Below the pieces are notes generated by a model, which worked only from the letters and a program-made list of their open reading frames with translations, ran no database searches and was not told the DNA's origin. Source: JAVBKA01 sp031546715 (GTDB taxonomy: Bacteria > Bacillota > Clostridia > Oscillospirales > UBA929). From it: a DNA stretch of 16,299 nt. Position 1 is the stretch's first letter, and each line of letters starts with the position of its first letter. Made by a program: the position numbers and the translations under genes. Location of the stretch: the NCBI GenBank assembly GCA_031546715.1, contig JAVBKA010000089.1:1-16299 (forward strand), in the 5' to 3' direction. Of the stretch, positions 13,800 to 16,299 are shown piece after piece.

Positions 13800-14188
13800 C
13801 GTGCCTTATTGACAATGGCAATAATATGCACCTGCACTCCGCCTTTCTTTGTAACCAGCATATTAACAAGAACCGTGAATCCAAGACCAACGACAACGCC
13901 CACAGCACCAAGGCTCGGCGTAATCAGCCAGCCGATAAAAAAGAGCACAATTGGCAGGAGGTAGACAACTGCCGCCAGTTTTAGCGTTTCCTTAGTCCCC
14001 GATTCAACAAGAACTAAATCTCCCTCTTTTGCATTAACGCGATTAACTGCCTTAACCTCAATAATCTCATTAGGGGCACTGCAACCGTGGCACCGACCGC
14101 AGCTTTGCCCGCACGCACCTTTTCGGCGAACACGGACAATTGCGGATAGTCCGCTCATATTTTTAATCACTGTCGCCTGTTGTGTCAT
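13796..14188 (-). CDS. RseC/MucC-like membrane protein with a four-Cys cluster
   Basis: A 130-residue protein of the SoxR-reducing-system RseC family. The N-terminal cytoplasmic-type domain has cysteines 26, 30, 33 and 36 (CxxxCxxCxxC, in ACGQSCGRCHGC), followed by a small beta-rich section (EIIEVKAVNRVNAKEGDLVLVES) and two membrane segments (about 71-89 and 94-112). In gammaproteobacteria RseC relatives are linked to the Rsx/Rnf electron-transfer complex and to sigma-E control; in Clostridia the role is not established. No rnf or rsx genes are in the window. It overlaps DUF5685 by 4 nt and lies 21 nt after cdaR, so all are in one operon. The cysteine spacing would suit a [4Fe-4S] or metal site. 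Confidence 0.82.
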   Translation of the reverse strand: MTQQATVIKNMSGLSAIVRVRRKGACGQSCGRCHGCSAPNEIIEVKAVNRVNAKEGDLVLVESGTKETLKLAAVVYLLPIVLFFIGWLITPSLGAVGVVVGLGFTVLVNMLVTKKGGVQVHIIAIVNKAR

Positions 14189-14209
14189 AATTTATTAACC
14201 TGCGCCCTA

Positions 14210-15445
14210 CTACTTTTTTACTATGGTTAGATTTACCGACGGTACATTCATCAAGCCAACCTCAGGCGGAAGCCCTTGAATAACGGCATTCAACGAAACA
14301 TATGCGCCCACTTGGAGAACCTGCCCAGTCAGGTCAATGTCCGCACGGAGTTGGTTAGGGTCAATTTTAGATACTGTGTCTGTAGTACCACGAACGGTGA
14401 TTTTAACCGTTGACGGCAGCTTAACCTCAAAATCATCATCAATTCCTGCATTCAGAGCGTTAATATTTGTAACGTAGAAATCCTTCGATGCGACACCAAT
14501 CAATTCAACCGTTATAACCACCGTGTCAACATTATCAATTTCCTTGACACCGTTTGGCAGAACTACGGGATACTCCTTCGTAAAGCCTGTCTCAAGACTT
14601 GCAAGCTGGATTGTGTCAACCAAAAGCGAGTTCAGCGTTTGTACAACATCCGCATCGCCGGAAACCTCAATAGAAGCAGGCTCTGCCGTTATTCTTAAGT
14701 TATCCTTAGTCAAGCCGCCTCCAGGCACCACCGATAAATCAAAGGTAATGTTTTTTACGGTTTTAACCACCAGCTTTAGGTCAACCTTTTCAACGTTTCT
14801 GGTAATATTCGTACCAGTAACCTCCGAGCCGTCCTTAGTTTTCAGCTTGTAGGAGAGTGTTAAAACGTTGGAGGCGTTTAACTTATCCTTTGAGTATTCA
14901 ACCTCTGCCCTATCAACAGTCTTTAGTGTTTCTAAAGGACCTTGAATGGTGACGACGCTTGGCTCAAAAATTGGGAGTTCCAGATTAAATCCCTCTTCGG
15001 CAGATACCTTGCCAACATTTACTACTGGTACGTCCTTAGTTTCAATTTTGTCGATTTTTAGGACAATATAATCAGGCTTATCCATTACATACACTGAATT
15101 GGCAACTCTGTCGGGAATTTTAACCTCATATGCAAGCTGACGTTCACCGAGATAGCCTATTCTCGAAATATCACATTCAACAGTTACGGTATTGCGTTTA
15201 ATTTCAGCTAAGTCAGATAGTTTTCCCCTGAATGAGATTGTAATAGGCTTATCTTCGCCTTCGACGATAATAAAATCATTGGATAAAAATGCATCTTCGC
15301 CAATAAATGTAGGGTAAATACCTGAAACCGTGATTGTTCTTTCTGGGTCTTCCACAAGCTTCACATAAAACCAAAGCACAACCGTGACCAAAACAGCAAG
15401 TATAACAAAGCCAATATTAGGCTTTTTTTTAAATATCTTCTCCAT
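14210..15445 (-). CDS. cdaR: CdaR, YbbR-domain regulator of CdaA
   Basis: A 411-residue membrane-anchored protein. A basic N-terminus leads into one membrane segment (about 11-30, GFVILAVLVTVVLWFYVKL), then about four YbbR repeats of 80-90 residues fill the rest. These beta-rich repeats show recurring elements such as VxGxxxxV and PSTVxVxGP-like turns, for example FEPSVVTIQGPLETL and PSTVKITVRGTTDTV. In Firmicutes CdaR sits outside the membrane and modulates the diadenylate cyclase CdaA through its membrane part. The gene starts 11 nt after cdaA, with AGGTG 7 nt before its ATG overlapping the cdaA stop codon. glmM, the usual third gene of this operon, is not the next gene here. Confidence 0.92.
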   Translation of the reverse strand: MEKIFKKKPNIGFVILAVLVTVVLWFYVKLVEDPERTITVSGIYPTFIGEDAFLSNDFIIVEGEDKPITISFRGKLSDLAEIKRNTVTVECDISRIGYLGERQLAYEVKIPDRVANSVYVMDKPDYIVLKIDKIETKDVPVVNVGKVSAEEGFNLELPIFEPSVVTIQGPLETLKTVDRAEVEYSKDKLNASNVLTLSYKLKTKDGSEVTGTNITRNVEKVDLKLVVKTVKNITFDLSVVPGGGLTKDNLRITAEPASIEVSGDADVVQTLNSLLVDTIQLASLETGFTKEYPVVLPNGVKEIDNVDTVVITVELIGVASKDFYVTNINALNAGIDDDFEVKLPSTVKITVRGTTDTVSKIDPNQLRADIDLTGQVLQVGAYVSLNAVIQGLPPEVGLMNVPSVNLTIVKK

Positions 15446-15456
15446 TTTTAATCACC

Positions 15457-16299
15457 TCACTTGCTTTTTTTTGAGCCTTTGAACTTTCTCCTAATAGAGT
15501 CCACAAATCCCGCAGGCTTCGTTTCCTCCGTAATAATTAATGATGAACGGAGTATTTTTTCCAAAGTGTCAGCCGTTAGATGACGCTTAATAACTCCGTC
15601 AGTAGCGATTGAAATTGACCCTGATTCCTCCGAAACGATAACTACAATCGCATCTGAATTTTCGCTGATGCCAATACCCGCACGGTGGCGCATTCCAAGC
15701 TCTTTGCTCAGATTAGTATTAGTCGTAAGAGGCAACATACAGCCCGCGCCAGCAATACGCCCGTTGCTGATAATTACCGCACCGTCATGCAATGGAGCTT
15801 TCGGGTAAAAAATGTTCTTCAAAAGCTCACTGGAAACTGACGAATCAATAACCGTTCCTGTTTTAACAATGTCGCTTAGGCTGGTATTCCGTTGAAATAC
15901 AACTAATGCGCCTTCATGCGCCCACGAAAGTGCCTTTGCCGCCTCAACAGTTTGAATAATTGCGTACTCAGAGACATTATAGTTCTCCTTGCTTGAGAAA
16001 AAAGAAAAAAAGCTAGTTCCACCCATTTGCTCCAGAACTCTGCGAAGCTCAGGCTGAAACAAAACAACAATCGCAATCAAGCCCACAGCCAGAGTACTTC
16101 TTAAAACAAAGCTCAAAGTGTCAAGCTGAATAAGCTCCGAAACACCGAGAACAACTAAAAAAAATACAATGCCTCTAACAACTTTCATTGCCGAGGAATG
16201 CCTGAAAAGACTAAACAGCATATAAATCAAGAAGGAAACGACGATAATATCCAGTGCATCCCTAATGGATGCTCCGTCAACTAAGTTCCAAAGATCCAA
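15457..16299 (-). CDS. cdaA: CdaA membrane diadenylate cyclase (N-terminus at window edge)
   Basis: Membrane-bound DAC-domain enzyme that condenses two ATP into cyclic di-AMP, the second messenger controlling potassium and osmolyte balance and cell-wall homeostasis. Three membrane segments (about 17-32, 39-57, 65-82) precede a cytoplasmic DAC domain. The catalytic DGA motif is in LHDGAVI (172-174 for DGA), the RHR motif in GMRHRAGIGISE (202-213), and the conserved SEESG follows at 223-227. 280 residues are visible, about the normal length, but the frame is open at the window end. The apparent first codon, a TTG at 16299, may be internal, so a few N-terminal residues could be missing. The basic C-terminus (RRKFKGSKKSK) precedes cdaR by 11 nt. 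Confidence 0.94.
   Translation of the reverse strand: MDLWNLVDGASIRDALDIIVVSFLIYMLFSLFRHSSAMKVVRGIVFFLVVLGVSELIQLDTLSFVLRSTLAVGLIAIVVLFQPELRRVLEQMGGTSFFSFFSSKENYNVSEYAIIQTVEAAKALSWAHEGALVVFQRNTSLSDIVKTGTVIDSSVSSELLKNIFYPKAPLHDGAVIISNGRIAGAGCMLPLTTNTNLSKELGMRHRAGIGISENSDAIVVIVSEESGSISIATDGVIKRHLTADTLEKILRSSLIITEETKPAGFVDSIRRKFKGSKKSK

Overview
The window looks like the chromosome of a spore-forming, low-to-moderate GC Gram-positive anaerobe of the Clostridia, probably in or near the Oscillospiraceae/Ruminococcaceae. This is inferred from gene content: dipicolinate synthase (dpaA/dpaB) and spoVG point to endospore formation, cdaA-cdaR and recD2 are typical of Firmicutes, and AGGAGG-type ribosome binding sites and TTG starts are common. 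No rRNA, tRNA, CRISPR array, prophage or insertion sequence was seen.

Layout. (1) 86-2093, plus strand: a coupled hflK-hflC pair encoding the membrane SPFH complex that normally modulates FtsH. (2) 2146-2584: a RelB/DinJ-type antitoxin gene with its own promoter set in a 13-bp inverted repeat, followed by only the first ~16 codons of a YafQ/RelE-type toxin. The toxin then runs directly into a strong bidirectional terminator. (3) 2581-5600, minus strand: spoVG, a GT28/MGDG-synthase-like glycosyltransferase and the dpaA-dpaB pair. A terminator hairpin separates the glycosyltransferase from dpaA, and its loop contains a sigma-E/K-like -10 element. (4) 5768-7153, plus strand: murC, divergent from spoVG. 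The two promoters appear to share one TATA tract. (5) 7263-8294, minus strand: a stand-alone mreB/mbl gene with its own promoter. (6) 8420-16299, minus strand: a long, tightly packed run reading cdaA, cdaR, an RseC-like protein, DUF5685, a DnaJ-TPR protein with a Cys-rich tail, a polytopic membrane protein, a one-TM hypothetical protein, recD2 and comF.

Functional reading. Much of the window concerns the cell envelope and sporulation: peptidoglycan precursor synthesis (MurC), cell-shape scaffold (MreB), c-di-AMP synthesis and its regulator (CdaA/CdaR), glycolipid synthesis, membrane quality control (HflKC) and spore-core DPA synthesis (DpaAB). SpoVG is an RNA/DNA-binding regulator linked to both envelope and sporulation.

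The least explained part is the stretch downstream of cdaR. glmM is not found there; instead there are three consecutive genes whose products all carry cysteine clusters (RseC-like, DUF5685, DnaJ-TPR), followed by two membrane proteins of unknown function. This is the best candidate for an undescribed module. Several gene starts were moved from the longest ORF to a start with a better Shine-Dalgarno site (hflK, relB, spoVG, murC and the two membrane hypotheticals).
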